Assembly: GCF_006716425.1 (NCBI RefSeq)
Contig: NZ_VFOZ01000001.1
Coordinates: forward strand, 124,001-188,000
From: Actinoallomurus bryophytorum
GTDB lineage: Bacteria; Actinomycetota; Actinomycetes; Streptosporangiales; Streptosporangiaceae
Direction: 5' to 3'
DNA length: 64,000 bases
In this document: positions 9,175-22,053 of the stretch, piece after piece
Layout: every line of letters starts with the position of its first letter
How positions within the stretch are numbered: the stretch's first letter is position 1
Notes under the pieces: model-generated
Told to the model about the DNA's origin: nothing
Databases searched by the model: none
The model's input: only the letters and a program-made list of their open reading frames with translations
Position numbers and translations under genes: made by a program

Positions 9175-9272
9175 GAGTCCTCCTCCGTAGGAGGGGCGAC
9201 CAGGGCGCCGTGTTCACTCAGGCCGCTCATGGGCCCTCCAGTGGAGGCGCGACCGGAGCACCGCTCGCTCAT
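9171..9272 (-). CDS. Micro-ORF 1 of the pyrK-pyrD linker (33 or 19 aa)
   Basis: From the ATG at 9272 it encodes 33 residues beginning MSERCSGRASTGGP. An in-frame ATG at 9230 gives the 19-residue MSGLSEHGALVAPPTEEDS, nearly the same as micro-ORF 2. It starts 17 bases after the pyrK stop, behind a GGGGGG tract, and ends on the start of micro-ORF 2. It therefore bridges pyrK to the chain. Confidence 0.45.
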   Translation of the reverse strand: MSERCSGRASTGGPMSGLSEHGALVAPPTEEDS

Positions 9273-9289
9273 GAGTCCCCCCGAACGCC

Positions 9290-10162
9290 TCACGAGCGCT
9301 CTCCGAGCCGTAGGGCGCGCGGCGCGCCGAGTGCGTCGAACGGGATGGTCCCGACGTCGTCCCAGCGCACCCGCTCGCCGCGGAACACCGGGCCCTCCAC
9401 GCAGGTGCGCACCATGTGCGTGCCGCCGTCGTCGCCGATCACCGGGAGCACGCAGGCCATGCACACGCCCGTGCCGCAGGCCATCGGCTCCTCCACCGCC
9501 ACCTGCGCGGGAATGCCGTACCCCGTACAGGTACGGGTGACCGCGCGCAGTGTGTCGAGCGGGCCGCAGGCGTACACCACGTCGGCCTGTGCGTCCTCGA
9601 TCACGCCGGGCAGCAGGTCGCCGACCGAACCCGCGGAGCCGAGCGAGCCGTCCTCGGTCGCCACCGCGACGGAGTCGCCGGTACGCCGCGCGCCGCGGGC
9701 GCCGAGCACGTCGTCGGAGGTCGCCCCGCCGAGGACGAAGTGCAGCCGGCAGTCGCGCTGGCCGAGCACGGCGGCGAGCGGGAACAGCGCGGCGCTGCCG
9801 TGCGCCACCCCGAGCAGTACGCAGTTGACCGGGTCGCGCGGCAGCGGGAACGGACGCCCGAGCGGCCCCGCCACATCCACGATGTCGCGGGGGCGCAGCG
9901 CGGCCAGCCATTCGGTGCCCTTGCCGCGTACCGCGAAGACGATCTCGACGGTGCCGCCGTAGTCGGGCTTGACCTCGCGTACGGAGAAGCACCGGCGCAG
10001 CAGCATGCTGGACTGCTCGCCGCCGACCGCGACCGCCACGAACTGGCCCGGCCGGAAGCGTTCGGCCACGCCAGGGGCGACGAGCGTCATCGTCTGGTAG
10101 GTGCCGATGCGGCGCATCGTGAGGACGGTTCCCGGCACCTGCACCGGCGACGAGTCGGTCAC
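9290..10162 (-). CDS. pyrK: Dihydroorotate dehydrogenase electron-transfer subunit
   Basis: This FAD and [2Fe-2S] subunit passes electrons from class 1B PyrD to NAD. The GTG at 10162 follows GGAGGAGG and gives 290 residues; the frame stays open upstream but only inside carB. An FAD-binding RPGQFVAVAV motif lies in the first quarter. The iron-sulfur ligands are in the C-terminal part: CGTGVCMAC supplies three Cys and a fourth follows 14 residues later in MVRTC. It starts 14 bases after the carB stop. Streptomyces-type pyr operons usually lack pyrK here, so the pair fits an NAD-linked class 1B enzyme. Confidence 0.95.
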   Translation of the reverse strand: MTDSSPVQVPGTVLTMRRIGTYQTMTLVAPGVAERFRPGQFVAVAVGGEQSSMLLRRCFSVREVKPDYGGTVEIVFAVRGKGTEWLAALRPRDIVDVAGPLGRPFPLPRDPVNCVLLGVAHGSAALFPLAAVLGQRDCRLHFVLGGATSDDVLGARGARRTGDSVAVATEDGSLGSAGSVGDLLPGVIEDAQADVVYACGPLDTLRAVTRTCTGYGIPAQVAVEEPMACGTGVCMACVLPVIGDDGGTHMVRTCVEGPVFRGERVRWDDVGTIPFDALGAPRALRLGERS

Positions 10163-10175
10163 TCGCCTCCTCCGC

Positions 10176-13510
<3,335 letters not shown>

Positions 13511-13511
<1 letters not shown>

Positions 13512-13708
13512 CAGACGCCCCGTGCGGACGCGATCGCGGCGGCCAGGAGGGCCACCACGGTCAGGAGCGCCGCGGCGGCGGCGAGGAGGAGCGCGCGCGG
13601 GCTGGGCGCCTTGGCGCGCAGGACCGCGTCGTTGGGGTCGACCGGGACGTGGCCGTGCGACGTGGCGTCGGACGCGTGGTCGGCCTCGTGGCTGGAAACA
13701 TCGCTCAT
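13511..13708 (-). CDS. Small single-pass membrane protein between carA and carB
   Basis: I do not recognise this 65-residue protein. Its first 40 residues are polar and His/Asp-rich ([14 protein letters not shown]), followed by one strongly hydrophobic segment ([20 protein letters not shown]) and a short basic tail. Its ATG overlaps the carA stop (ATGA), and its stop overlaps the carB start, so it is probably translated in step with the two carbamoyl-phosphate synthase subunits. Streptomyces has a different membrane protein gene one junction away (between pyrC and carA). Confidence 0.75.
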
Positions 13709-14811
13709 CTGGTCATCAGCTCGCAGAAGGACTCGAAGAGGCCGGTGGCGTCGTGCGGGCCGGGCGCGGCCTCGGGGTGGTACTGGACGCTGAACGCGGG
13801 ACGGTCGAGCAGGCGGAGCCCCTCGACCACACCGTCGTTGAGGTCGACGTGGCTGACCTCGGCGCGGCCGTAGGGGGTCTCGAACGGCCCGTCGAGGGGC
13901 GCCTCCACGGCGAAGCCGTGGTTGTGGCTGGTGATGTGCACCCGGCCGGTGGCGCGGTCCTGCACGGGCTGGTTGACGCCGCGGTGGCCGAACCGCAGCT
14001 TGTAGGTGCCCAGGCCGAGCGCGCGGCCGAGCATCTGGTTGCCGAGGCAGATGCCGAAGACGGGCGTGCCCGCCTCCAGCACGCCCTTCATCGAGGTGAC
14101 CGCGTAGTCGCAGGCGGCCGGGTCGCCCGGCCCGTTGCTGTAGAAGACGCCGTCCGGCTCCAGCGCGAGGATCTCCTCGGTGGTGACCGTCGCGGGCAGG
14201 ACGTGCACCTCACAGCCGCGTTCGGCCATGCGGCGCGGCGTCATCGTCTTGATGCCGAGGTCCACGGCCGCGACGCGGTGCCGGACCTGCCCATCGGGGC
14301 GTACGACGTACGGCTCGGCGGTCGAGACCACGCGGGCCAGGTCGGCGCCGATCATGTCCGGGCTGGCCAGCACGCGCTCCAGGAGGGCGGCGGGCTCGGT
14401 CTCCGCGGTGCTGACGCCGGCCCGCATCGCGCCGCGGTCGCGCAGGTGCCGGGTGAGCGCGCGGGTGCCCTGTACGGCGATGCCGATGACGCCGTACGCG
14501 CGCAGCTCGTCCTCCAGGGAGCGTTCGGCCCGCCAGCTCGACGTGACGCGCGAGGGCTCGCGCAGGACGTATCCGGCGACCTGGACGCGCCCGGACTCGG
14601 CGTCCTCGTCGTTGACGCCGGTGTTGCCGATGTGCGGGGCGGTCATCGCGACGATCTGCCGGTGGTACGAGGGGTCGGTCAGGGTCTCCTGGTAGCCGGT
14701 CATGCCGGTGTTGAAGACCATCTCCCCGAACGCCTCGCCCTCGGCGCCGTACGCGGTGCCGTGGAAGGTGCGCCCGTCCTCCAGGACGAGCAGTGCCTGC
14801 TTGGCGGTCAC
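13705..14811 (-). CDS. carA: Carbamoyl-phosphate synthase small (glutaminase) subunit
   Basis: This subunit hydrolyses glutamine and feeds ammonia to CarB. The 368-residue product has the N-terminal [17 protein letters not shown] block and a class I amidotransferase domain with nucleophile Cys in [12 protein letters not shown] and the His/Glu pair in [12 protein letters not shown]. The GTG start at 14811 overlaps the stop of a 14-codon ORF (GTGA), with AAGGAGGGC just before it. Confidence 0.98.
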   Translation of the reverse strand: MTAKQALLVLEDGRTFHGTAYGAEGEAFGEMVFNTGMTGYQETLTDPSYHRQIVAMTAPHIGNTGVNDEDAESGRVQVAGYVLREPSRVTSSWRAERSLEDELRAYGVIGIAVQGTRALTRHLRDRGAMRAGVSTAETEPAALLERVLASPDMIGADLARVVSTAEPYVVRPDGQVRHRVAAVDLGIKTMTPRRMAERGCEVHVLPATVTTEEILALEPDGVFYSNGPGDPAACDYAVTSMKGVLEAGTPVFGICLGNQMLGRALGLGTYKLRFGHRGVNQPVQDRATGRVHITSHNHGFAVEAPLDGPFETPYGRAEVSHVDLNDGVVEGLRLLDRPAFSVQYHPEAAPGPHDATGLFESFCELMTR

Positions 14812-14852
14812 GCGCCCTCCTTCGCCGAGGGAGTTCCCACTCGCTCGCTCAT
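14808..14852 (-). CDS. 14-aa coupling ORF between pyrC and carA
   Basis: It encodes [14 protein letters not shown]. Its ATG overlaps the pyrC stop and its TGA overlaps the carA GTG, so a ribosome leaving pyrC could reinitiate twice to reach carA. The last codons (AAG GAG GGC) double as the carA Shine-Dalgarno sequence. The peptide echoes the MSER...PTKE pattern of the pyrK-pyrD micro-ORFs. Translation is inferred only from architecture. Confidence 0.5.
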   Translation of the reverse strand: MSERVGTPSAKEGA

Positions 14853-16128
14853 ACCGGCTTGCCCTCCAGGACGGTCGGACGCCCGCGCAGGAACGTCGCC
14901 TGTACGCGTCCCGGCAGCTCGATCCCGGCGAACGGCGTGTTGCGGCTCCTGGACACGGAGGCGGCCGGGTCGATGACCGTACGCGCGCCAGGGTCGTACA
15001 GGGTCAGGTTGGCCGGCGCGCCCTCTTCGGGGAGGTGTCCCTGGCCGGCGAGCCGGCCGATGCGCGCGGGCCGTACGGACATGCGGTCGGCCAGGCCCGC
15101 CCAGTCGAGCAGCCCGGTGTCGACCATGGCGGCCTGGGCGACGGACAGGGCCGTCTCCAGCCCGATCATGCCCATCGCCGCGGGCGCCCACTCGGTCTCC
15201 TTCGCCTCGACCGGGTGGGGCGCGTGGTCGGTCGCGACGCAGTCGATGGTGCCGTCGGCGAGGGCCTCGCGGAGCACCTCGACGTCGGCCTTCGTACGGA
15301 GCGGCGGGTTGACCTTGTAGATCGGGTCGTAGGTCTCGGCGAGCTCGTCGGTGAGGAACAGGTGGTGCGGGGTGACCTCGGCGGTGATCTGCCAGCCCTT
15401 GCTCTTGGCCCACCGGAGGATCTCGACCGACCCGACCGTGGAGACGTGGCAGACGTGCAGGCGGGAGCCGACGTGCGCGGCGAGCAGGCAGTCGCGGGCG
15501 ATGATCGCCTCCTCGGCGACCGCGGGCCAGCCCGCCAGGCCGAGACGGCCGGAAACCTCGCCCTCGTTCATCTGCGCGTGCTCGGTCAGGCGCGGCTCCT
15601 GCGCGTGCTGGGCGACGACGCCGTCGAAGGCCTTGACGTACTCCAGCGCGCGGCGCATGAGCACCGCGTCGTCGACGCAGTGGCCGTCGTCGGAGAAGAC
15701 GCGCACGTGTGCGGCGGAGTCGGCCATGGCGCCGAGCTCGGCGAGCTTGTGGCCTTCGAGGCCGCGGGTGACGGCGCCGACCGGGTGCACGTCGCAGTGG
15801 CCGGCCTCGCGGCCGAGGCGCCAGACCTGCTCGACGACGCCGGCCGTGTCGGCGACGGGTTCGGTGTTGGCCATGGCGTGCACGGCGGTGAACCCGCCGG
15901 CGGCGGCCGCCCGCGTACCGGTCTCGACGGTCTCGGCGTCCTCACGGCCCGGCTCGCGCAGGTGCGTGTGCAGGTCGACCAGGCCGGGCAGCGCGATGAG
16001 CCCGTCGGCCTCGATCGTCTCCGCGCCCTTCGCGTCCAGGCCCGTGCCGATCGCGGCGATGACACCGCCGTCGATCAGGATGTCGCGCGGGTCCCCGCCG
16101 AGGATGCGGGCGCCCTTGATCAGGTACG

Positions 16129-16132
<4 letters not shown>
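14849..16132 (-). CDS. pyrC: Dihydroorotase
   Basis: This zinc amidohydrolase cyclises carbamoyl-aspartate to dihydroorotate. The ATG at 16132 overlaps the pyrB stop (ATGA) and gives 427 residues. Metal and substrate motifs are [10 protein letters not shown] near residue 60, YKVNPPLRT and [14 protein letters not shown]. The length and the HTHLREPG form mark a type I enzyme. The frame is open for another 116 codons upstream, but that part lies inside pyrB. Confidence 0.98.
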
Positions 16133-17700
<1,568 letters not shown>

Positions 17701-17834
17701 AAAGGATCGGCTAATTCACGGTAGCAGCACCGGGTGCGCGCGCCTCCACCCCGGTGTCACTTAAGTTTCCGCAGGTGAACACGGCCCCGCACTCGGCTCG
17801 GTTTCCCCGTAAAGTCATATGAGGCAGGGGTTTT

Positions 17835-17861
17835 CGCGTCTCCAGAGGCCCTGGAGACGCG
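17835..17861. repeat. Perfect 11-bp inverted repeat between pyrR and bldD
   Basis: CGCGTCTCCAG and its exact complement CTGGAGACGCG are separated by AGGCC. It lies about 65 bases upstream of the proposed bldD promoter and 170 bases upstream of pyrR. It could be a hairpin in a long pyr leader or an operator; the sequence does not decide. Confidence 0.7.
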
Positions 17862-17903
17862 ACTGTCAGCGATGACGGATTCGACCGCTTTTTTCCAATC
17901 GGC

Positions 17904-17932
17904 TTGACCTGGAGCGCTACCCGTTTTACCGT
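17904..17932 (+). promoter_or_regulatory. Candidate promoter of bldD
   Basis: TTGACC at 17904-17909 and TACCGT at 17927-17932 are separated by 17 bases. The implied transcript would carry a leader of about 160 bases before the bldD ATG. I did not find a convincing BldD self-binding palindrome in it. Confidence 0.5.
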
Positions 17933-18101
17933 CACTGTCCGTAACCATCCCAGGAGATGGACCCCTCGGCGGTCGGCCCCCCTTGGCCGGCTGAAAGTGC
18001 GCCCCATGACGCACGCGTTCCGGGGAGGCAGGGGTCAACGCCCCTTGGTCCCCTCCAGGGCCAACGTCGACGACGAGAAAGTGAGCCTGGGGGCCGCAAA
18101 G

Positions 18102-18596
18102 ATGCCGTCTGAATATGCAAAGGCTCTCGGCGCGAGACTTCGCGCCATCCGTACCCAGCAGGGCCTGTCCCTGCACGGTGTGGAAGAGAAATCACGTGGC
18201 CGCTGGAAGGCCGTCGTCGTGGGTTCGTACGAGCGGGGCGACCGCGCCGTCACCGTTCAGAAGCTGTCCGAGCTCGCCGAGTTCTACGGCGTGCCGGTGT
18301 CTGAGTTGCTACCCGGCGGAGCCGCGCCGAGTCCGCTCGGCCCGACGCCGAAGCTCGTCATCGACCTCGAGCGACTCCAGCAGCTTCCGAAGGACAAGGC
18401 CGGTCCACTCGCCCGCTACGCCGCGACGATCCAGAGCCAGCGGGGCGACTACAACGGGAAGGTCCTGTCCATCCGGCAGGAGGATCTCCGATCCCTGGCG
18501 GTGATCTACGACAAGTCACCGACAGAACTCACCGAAGAACTCATCGGCTGGGGTGTCCTCGATCCTGAGGCACGCCGCGCCGTGGAGGCTTTCTGA
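18102..18596 (+). CDS. bldD: BldD, master developmental transcription factor
   Basis: This DNA-binding repressor controls sporulation genes and is dimerised by cyclic di-GMP in Streptomyces. The ATG at 18102 (MPSEYAKALG) gives 164 residues, the family's size; the open frame upstream (from 17904) is leader. Residues 1-70 hold a helix-turn-helix of the XRE type (IRTQQGLSLHGVEEKSRGRW and VVGSYERGDRAVTV). The C-terminal domain carries the c-di-GMP signature RGD-(8)-RQED in RGDYNGKVLSIRQED. It is divergent from pyrR, the conserved actinobacterial arrangement. Confidence 0.97.
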   Translation: MPSEYAKALGARLRAIRTQQGLSLHGVEEKSRGRWKAVVVGSYERGDRAVTVQKLSELAEFYGVPVSELLPGGAAPSPLGPTPKLVIDLERLQQLPKDKAGPLARYAATIQSQRGDYNGKVLSIRQEDLRSLAVIYDKSPTELTEELIGWGVLDPEARRAVEAF

Positions 18597-18778
18597 TCTG
18601 ATCCACCGGGCGGTGCGGTGATTCGCGATTCTGAACCACTGCACCGCCGGGAGGACCGGACGAACGCCCCCTTGGTCTACCGGCCTGGCCACGGCCCGCC
18701 CACAGCGGACCCTGAGATGCCGTCGGTGCGGTCTGATCTGCCCTGAAGTCGGCGTCACACGCCCGCCGGTGAGTTCCG

Positions 18779-18950
18779 CCTGCCTCAACACCCGCGCCAC
18801 CCGCACACGGGCGAGGTCTCGTCCTGCCTCAAAGCTCGCACCACCCGCCCACGGCCGAGGCCCCGCCTGCCTCAAAGCCCGCACCACCCGCCCACGGCCG
18901 AGGCCCCGCCTGCCTCAAAGCCCGCACCACCCGCCCACAGCGGATCCCGT
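18779..18950. repeat. About four copies of a 43-bp tandem repeat
   Basis: Copies beginning CCTGCCTCAA lie at about 18779, 18823, 18866 and 18909. The unit continues AGCCCGCACCACCCGCCCAC. The first copy is the most diverged. Related single copies occur at 19016-19030 and 19057-19090. Confidence 0.85.
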
Positions 18951-18958
18951 GGTGCCGC

Positions 18959-19433
18959 CGGTGGGAACTGGTCTGCGATAAAACCGACATCGCCCGCCCG
19001 CCGATGGGGCCCCTCCTGCCTCAACGCCCGCACCATCTGCCCGCCAGCGAGATCCCGCCTATCTCAACGCCCGCAACACCCGCCCACAGCGGATCCCGTG
19101 GTGGCGCCCCTTCCGGTGGGTTCGCCGTGCTGGATCCCGGCGAGCGGGAGAGACGCGGGGTGACGGTGCGCGGGATCGAGCACCTCCAGCTCGCCCCCGA
19201 CGACATGAGACGGATGCTGCCGCGGGCGCTGTCCGAGGCCCCGGCGGGACGGATGCGGCCGGTGATCGGGCAGACGTTCCCGCTGGAACGCGCGGCCGAC
19301 GCACACAGGGCGATCGAGGCCCGCGCGGTCGTCGGAAGGACCCTCCTGGTGACCGGAGAAAACGAACGCGACAGCCGACGGCGGGAACTGGTCTGCGATA
19401 AAGCCGGCATCGCCCGCCAGCCGGTGGGGCCCC
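18959..19433. repeat. Pair of 55-bp direct repeats around a gene scrap
   Basis: GGGAACTGGTCTGCGATAAA and its 3' continuation occur at 18959-19013 and again at 19379-19433 with a few differences. A second shared phrase, CCCACAGCGGATCCCGTGGTG, ends at 18954 and 19104. The dehydrogenase scrap at 19115-19360 lies between copies. Confidence 0.8.
19115..19360 (+). pseudogene. C-terminal scrap of a zinc-type alcohol dehydrogenase / quinone oxidoreductase
   Basis: About 80 codons in one frame read like the end of a medium-chain reductase of the NADPH:quinone oxidoreductase kind: GGFAVLDPGERERRG, then GQTFPLERAADAHRAIEAR and VVGRTLLVTG. Neither the cofactor-binding Rossmann part nor a start codon is present, and repeat sequence abuts both sides. 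It is a relic and not expected to be functional. Confidence 0.75.
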
Positions 19434-19780
19434 GCCTGCCACAAAGCCCCCAACACCCGCCCACCGGCGAGATCCCACCTGCCACAAAGCCCGCATCGGC
19501 CGCCGCCGGCCCACGGCTGGCTTGACGTCGGCGAGGCAATCCGCTGCGCCGAGCGGCGTCGCCGTGTAATGGCGAGACCGCCTGAGTCCGGCCGGTGTTC
19601 GTATCTTCGTAGCGGCATTCGTGCGGTTGCCTTTGGCACGGGTCTTCGCCTGCCGGCTCATCTGCCAAGCCGAGTCCCTCTCGACCAGCCGAGTTCGCGC
19701 GCCGCCTAACCGGATCTATCGCCACCGGCGGGTCCCGCCTGCGCCGGGCGATTCCTCGCCCGCCGACCGGCCCGACTTCG

Positions 19781-19932
19781 CACGCCCATCACCATCGCGC
19801 GCCCATCACCGTCACGCGCCCATCACCGTCACGCGCCGATCTCCATCGCGCCCATCGGCGTCCCGTGCGCCATCGGCGTCCCGTGCCCATCGCTATCGCG
19901 CGCCCATCGGCGTCCCGTGCGCCATCGGCATG
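19781..19932. repeat. Imperfect 17-bp tandem repeat tract
   Basis: Units of the form CGCGCCCATCACCGTCA degrade rightwards into CGCCCATCGGCGTCCCG variants. About eight units are recognisable. Confidence 0.8.
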
Positions 19933-20775
19933 GCATGGCATTCACCAGATTGACGGCACTGGCAGGCGTTCCCACGGCCTGTGCGCGCAGTTCTCCAAGC
20001 TGCCCTACCGGCACCCGCCGAGCGGGACGGGCCGCCGCCGCTATGGCCGGCTCCCCCGATCTGGTCCCACCGGGTTGATAGCCGGCGAGTCCCGCCGCTT
20101 CGGGGGGAACCACGGCGGGACCCGCGGCCGGACCGATCGCTCCGGTGAAAACCGCCGGTCCGCCCGGAACACACCGGACATCCCGCAATGTCAGCACGTG
20201 CGTCCCAGGTACCACCGCCGCCCCGCCCAGCGCGCCCGGACGGGGCGGCGAGTCCCTGCAATTGATCGAGCTCTCGGCAAGCCGAAGCGATGACGTTCAC
20301 TCGCCCGATCTGGGCCGAGAGAACGCAAGGACAGCGCCACAGGTCACCAGCTCCGGCCCAGCGCGACCCGCTTGACCGCAGACTCCACCGGCGACAAGTC
20401 ATAAGCGACAACACCTGCCGCCGGGTCGCAGTTACGAGACCGTAACCGGCCCAGGCCGATCAGCCGCCCGCATCACCCCACTGGTCAACCGCCGCGCATC
20501 ACCCCACCGATCAGTCGCCACGCATGACCCCACCGATCAGGTCACCAGCCACCAGTCACCCGCAGCGCGACGAAGAAATCGTCTCCGATCGAGGCCAGCC
20601 CGATCGTGCCCGCCATGCTGGGCTGCTGCCTCAGGGCATGGATCAGCCGGTCGCCGGTCGCCGGTCGCCGGGTCAGGCCACGGCTGCCCGTCGCCCGGTC
20701 AGGCCACGGCCGCCGGCGAACCCGTAGGTCCAGACCCAGCGCCGCCGGGAGGGGCCGGCGGGCCGGCGTGGTGTC

Positions 20776-21225
20776 TCAGCCGGCGACGGGGAGCATCGGC
20801 TGGCTGTCGATGCCCAGAGTGGTCTCCACCAGCGCGACGAAGACCTCCGCGTCGTGGAGCAGGTCGTTGGCCTCGTGGGTGGTCACGGCGCGTGGGAGGC
20901 CGGCTTCGGCGGCCGCGCGTTTGCCCGCGCCCGCGGCGAAGAACGCCGCCCATTCGCGCAGGGCGGGCTCGACCTCCGGGAGGAGGACCCACACGCTGCG
21001 GGGTCTGCCTCGGCGGCTCGTTGCCGGGTCGCCACGTGCCGCGAGTACCGCGGCCGCGGCGCGTAGTGCGGCCAGGTGAGCCGCGACATAGCGCGACGCC
21101 GGCGCGGCGGACTCGGCCGCCTCGGCCAGGCCGTGCCGGGCCGTCTGCAACAGTGTGATCGCCGGCGGTGCCGGCCTGCGCCGTGGAACGGGGCGCAGAG
21201 GGACGGCCGTGGACCTTGCGGACAT
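20776..21225 (-). CDS. SAV_6107-type HEPN-domain protein, SOS-controlled
   Basis: The 149-residue helical protein matches the actinobacterial family annotated as SAV_6107 HEPN-domain proteins; its biochemical function is unknown. The recognisable core runs from LLQTARHGLAEAAES through ASRYVAAHLAALRAAAAVLA and VWVLLPEVEPALREWAAFF to THEANDLLHDAEVFVALVE. The ATG at 21225 follows GGAGG with 6-base spacing. Two LexA-type boxes lie around its promoter. Relatives are, to my recollection, often found beside mutagenic Y-family polymerase genes, but none is present here. Confidence 0.8.
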   Translation of the reverse strand: MSARSTAVPLRPVPRRRPAPPAITLLQTARHGLAEAAESAAPASRYVAAHLAALRAAAAVLAARGDPATSRRGRPRSVWVLLPEVEPALREWAAFFAAGAGKRAAAEAGLPRAVTTHEANDLLHDAEVFVALVETTLGIDSQPMLPVAG

Positions 21226-21387
21226 GGCGTGCCTCCTTCCGCTCGACGGGTCCCGGGACGAACCCGGGGACGGCGCGGGCGAAACGCTTCCCCTCGTCCC
21301 GCCCGGCCGCCGCATCTCGCATGGCATTGCGCTGCCCAGCGAGACGAACCCCTCCGGCGCGAACCCGCGAGAACCCGCACCCGAGAC

Positions 21388-21403
21388 TCGAACACAGGTT
21401 CGA
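21388..21403. promoter_or_regulatory. LexA (SOS) box, perfect
   Basis: TCGAACACAGGTTCGA fits the actinobacterial SOS palindrome TCGAAC-N4-GTTCGA in both half-sites. It lies just downstream of the -10 element of the minus-strand HEPN gene promoter, where bound LexA would block transcription. Confidence 0.85.
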
Positions 21404-21413
21404 GCGTGAGTCC

Positions 21414-21442
21414 AGTAAACCGGCACCACCGGCATTCGTCAA
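21414..21442 (-). promoter_or_regulatory. Promoter of the HEPN gene
   Basis: On the minus strand TTGACG (21442-21437) and TTTACT (21419-21414) are separated by 17 bases. The implied start lies near 21407, about 180 bases before the ATG, and overlaps the two LexA boxes on either side. Confidence 0.65.
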
Positions 21443-21451
21443 CATGTTCGA
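21436..21451. promoter_or_regulatory. Second, imperfect LexA-type box over the -35
   Basis: TCGTCAACATGTTCGA has one perfect half-site (GTTCGA) and one weak one (TCGTCA). Its centre is 48 bases from that of the perfect box, and it covers the -35 hexamer. It may be a low-affinity secondary site. Confidence 0.5.
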
Positions 21452-21581
21452 ATGAGGGCGTGTCTTCGCAGGTCAGAGGCGTCGAAAAACGAACACGCGG
21501 CGGCCATCGCCCGCGACCCGGCCCCACGCCGGCGCCGAACTCACGCGCCGGACCCGTACCGAACCCCCTAAGGTGTGGGCC

Positions 21582-22046
21582 ATGCATCCCAACACCGCGA
21601 ACGTCGCCGCGCGCCTGCGTGAGCTGGGTGCGGATGGCGAGGTACGCGAGCTGACCGAGGCCGTACCCACCGCGGTCGCCGCCGCCGCCCTCCTCGGCTG
21701 CGAGGTCGGGGCGATCGCGAACAGCCTGATCTTCGCCGCCGACGGCGAGCCCCTGCTCGTACTCACCAGCGGCGCGCACCGCGTCGACACCTCCAAGGTC
21801 GCCGAGCAGCTCGGCGTGGCGAAGGTCAAGCGCGCCGACCCCGACTTCGTACGCTCCGCCACCGGCCAGCCGATCGGCGGTGTCGCACCCGTGGGGCATC
21901 CGGCACCGATCCGTACGCTCGTGGACAAGTGGCTCGCCGGGCACGAGGTCGTCTGGGCGGCCGGGGGCCACCCGCACACGGTGTTCCCGACGTCGTACGA
22001 GGAGCTCGTCCGCATCACCGGCGGTACGCCCGCCGATGTCGAGTGA
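21582..22046 (+). CDS. YbaK/EbsC-family aminoacyl-tRNA deacylase-like protein
   Basis: Members of this family hydrolyse mischarged tRNAs such as Cys-tRNA(Pro) in trans. The ATG at 21582 follows AAGG by 8 bases (154 residues); a GTG three codons earlier is poorly placed. The fold markers are present: VGAIANSLIFAADGEPLLVL holds the conserved I-x-K-S-like strand with Asn-Ser instead of Lys-Ser, and GQPIGGVAPVGH is the typical G-x-GGVxP(x)G loop. The Asn in place of the usual Lys is worth noting for activity. Confidence 0.9.
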   Translation: MHPNTANVAARLRELGADGEVRELTEAVPTAVAAAALLGCEVGAIANSLIFAADGEPLLVLTSGAHRVDTSKVAEQLGVAKVKRADPDFVRSATGQPIGGVAPVGHPAPIRTLVDKWLAGHEVVWAAGGHPHTVFPTSYEELVRITGGTPADVE

Positions 22047-22053
22047 GCCCGGC

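Larger units (their letters stand above)
9047..9272 (-). repeat. Imperfect 56-bp tandem repeat carrying an SD and ATG in each copy
   Basis: The ATG positions 9230, 9174 and 9118 are exactly 56 bases apart; 9118 to the pyrD ATG at 9050 is 68 and 9272 to 9230 is 42. A period of 56 is 2 modulo 3, so each reading frame is closed exactly at the next unit's start codon. The 23-bp phrase around 9095-9118 (CGCTCGCTCCGCTCACTCAT) recurs partly at 14841. Confidence 0.85.
18597..20775. other. 2.2-kb gene-poor region rich in small repeats
   Basis: No intact gene is supportable here. It contains a 43-bp tandem repeat, two copies of a 55-bp element, a dehydrogenase scrap, a 17-bp repeat tract and, near 20470-20545, short repeats of CGCATCACCCCACCGATCA type. 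At 20655-20715 GGTCGCCG and CGGTCAGGCCACGGC also repeat. Open frames in it change reading phase with the repeats and resemble no family. Confidence 0.6.

Noticed and set aside
19829-20414. Minus-strand open frames of 128-173 codons downstream of bldD
   Set aside because: They cross the 17-bp repeat tract, lack ribosome sites and resemble no known protein.
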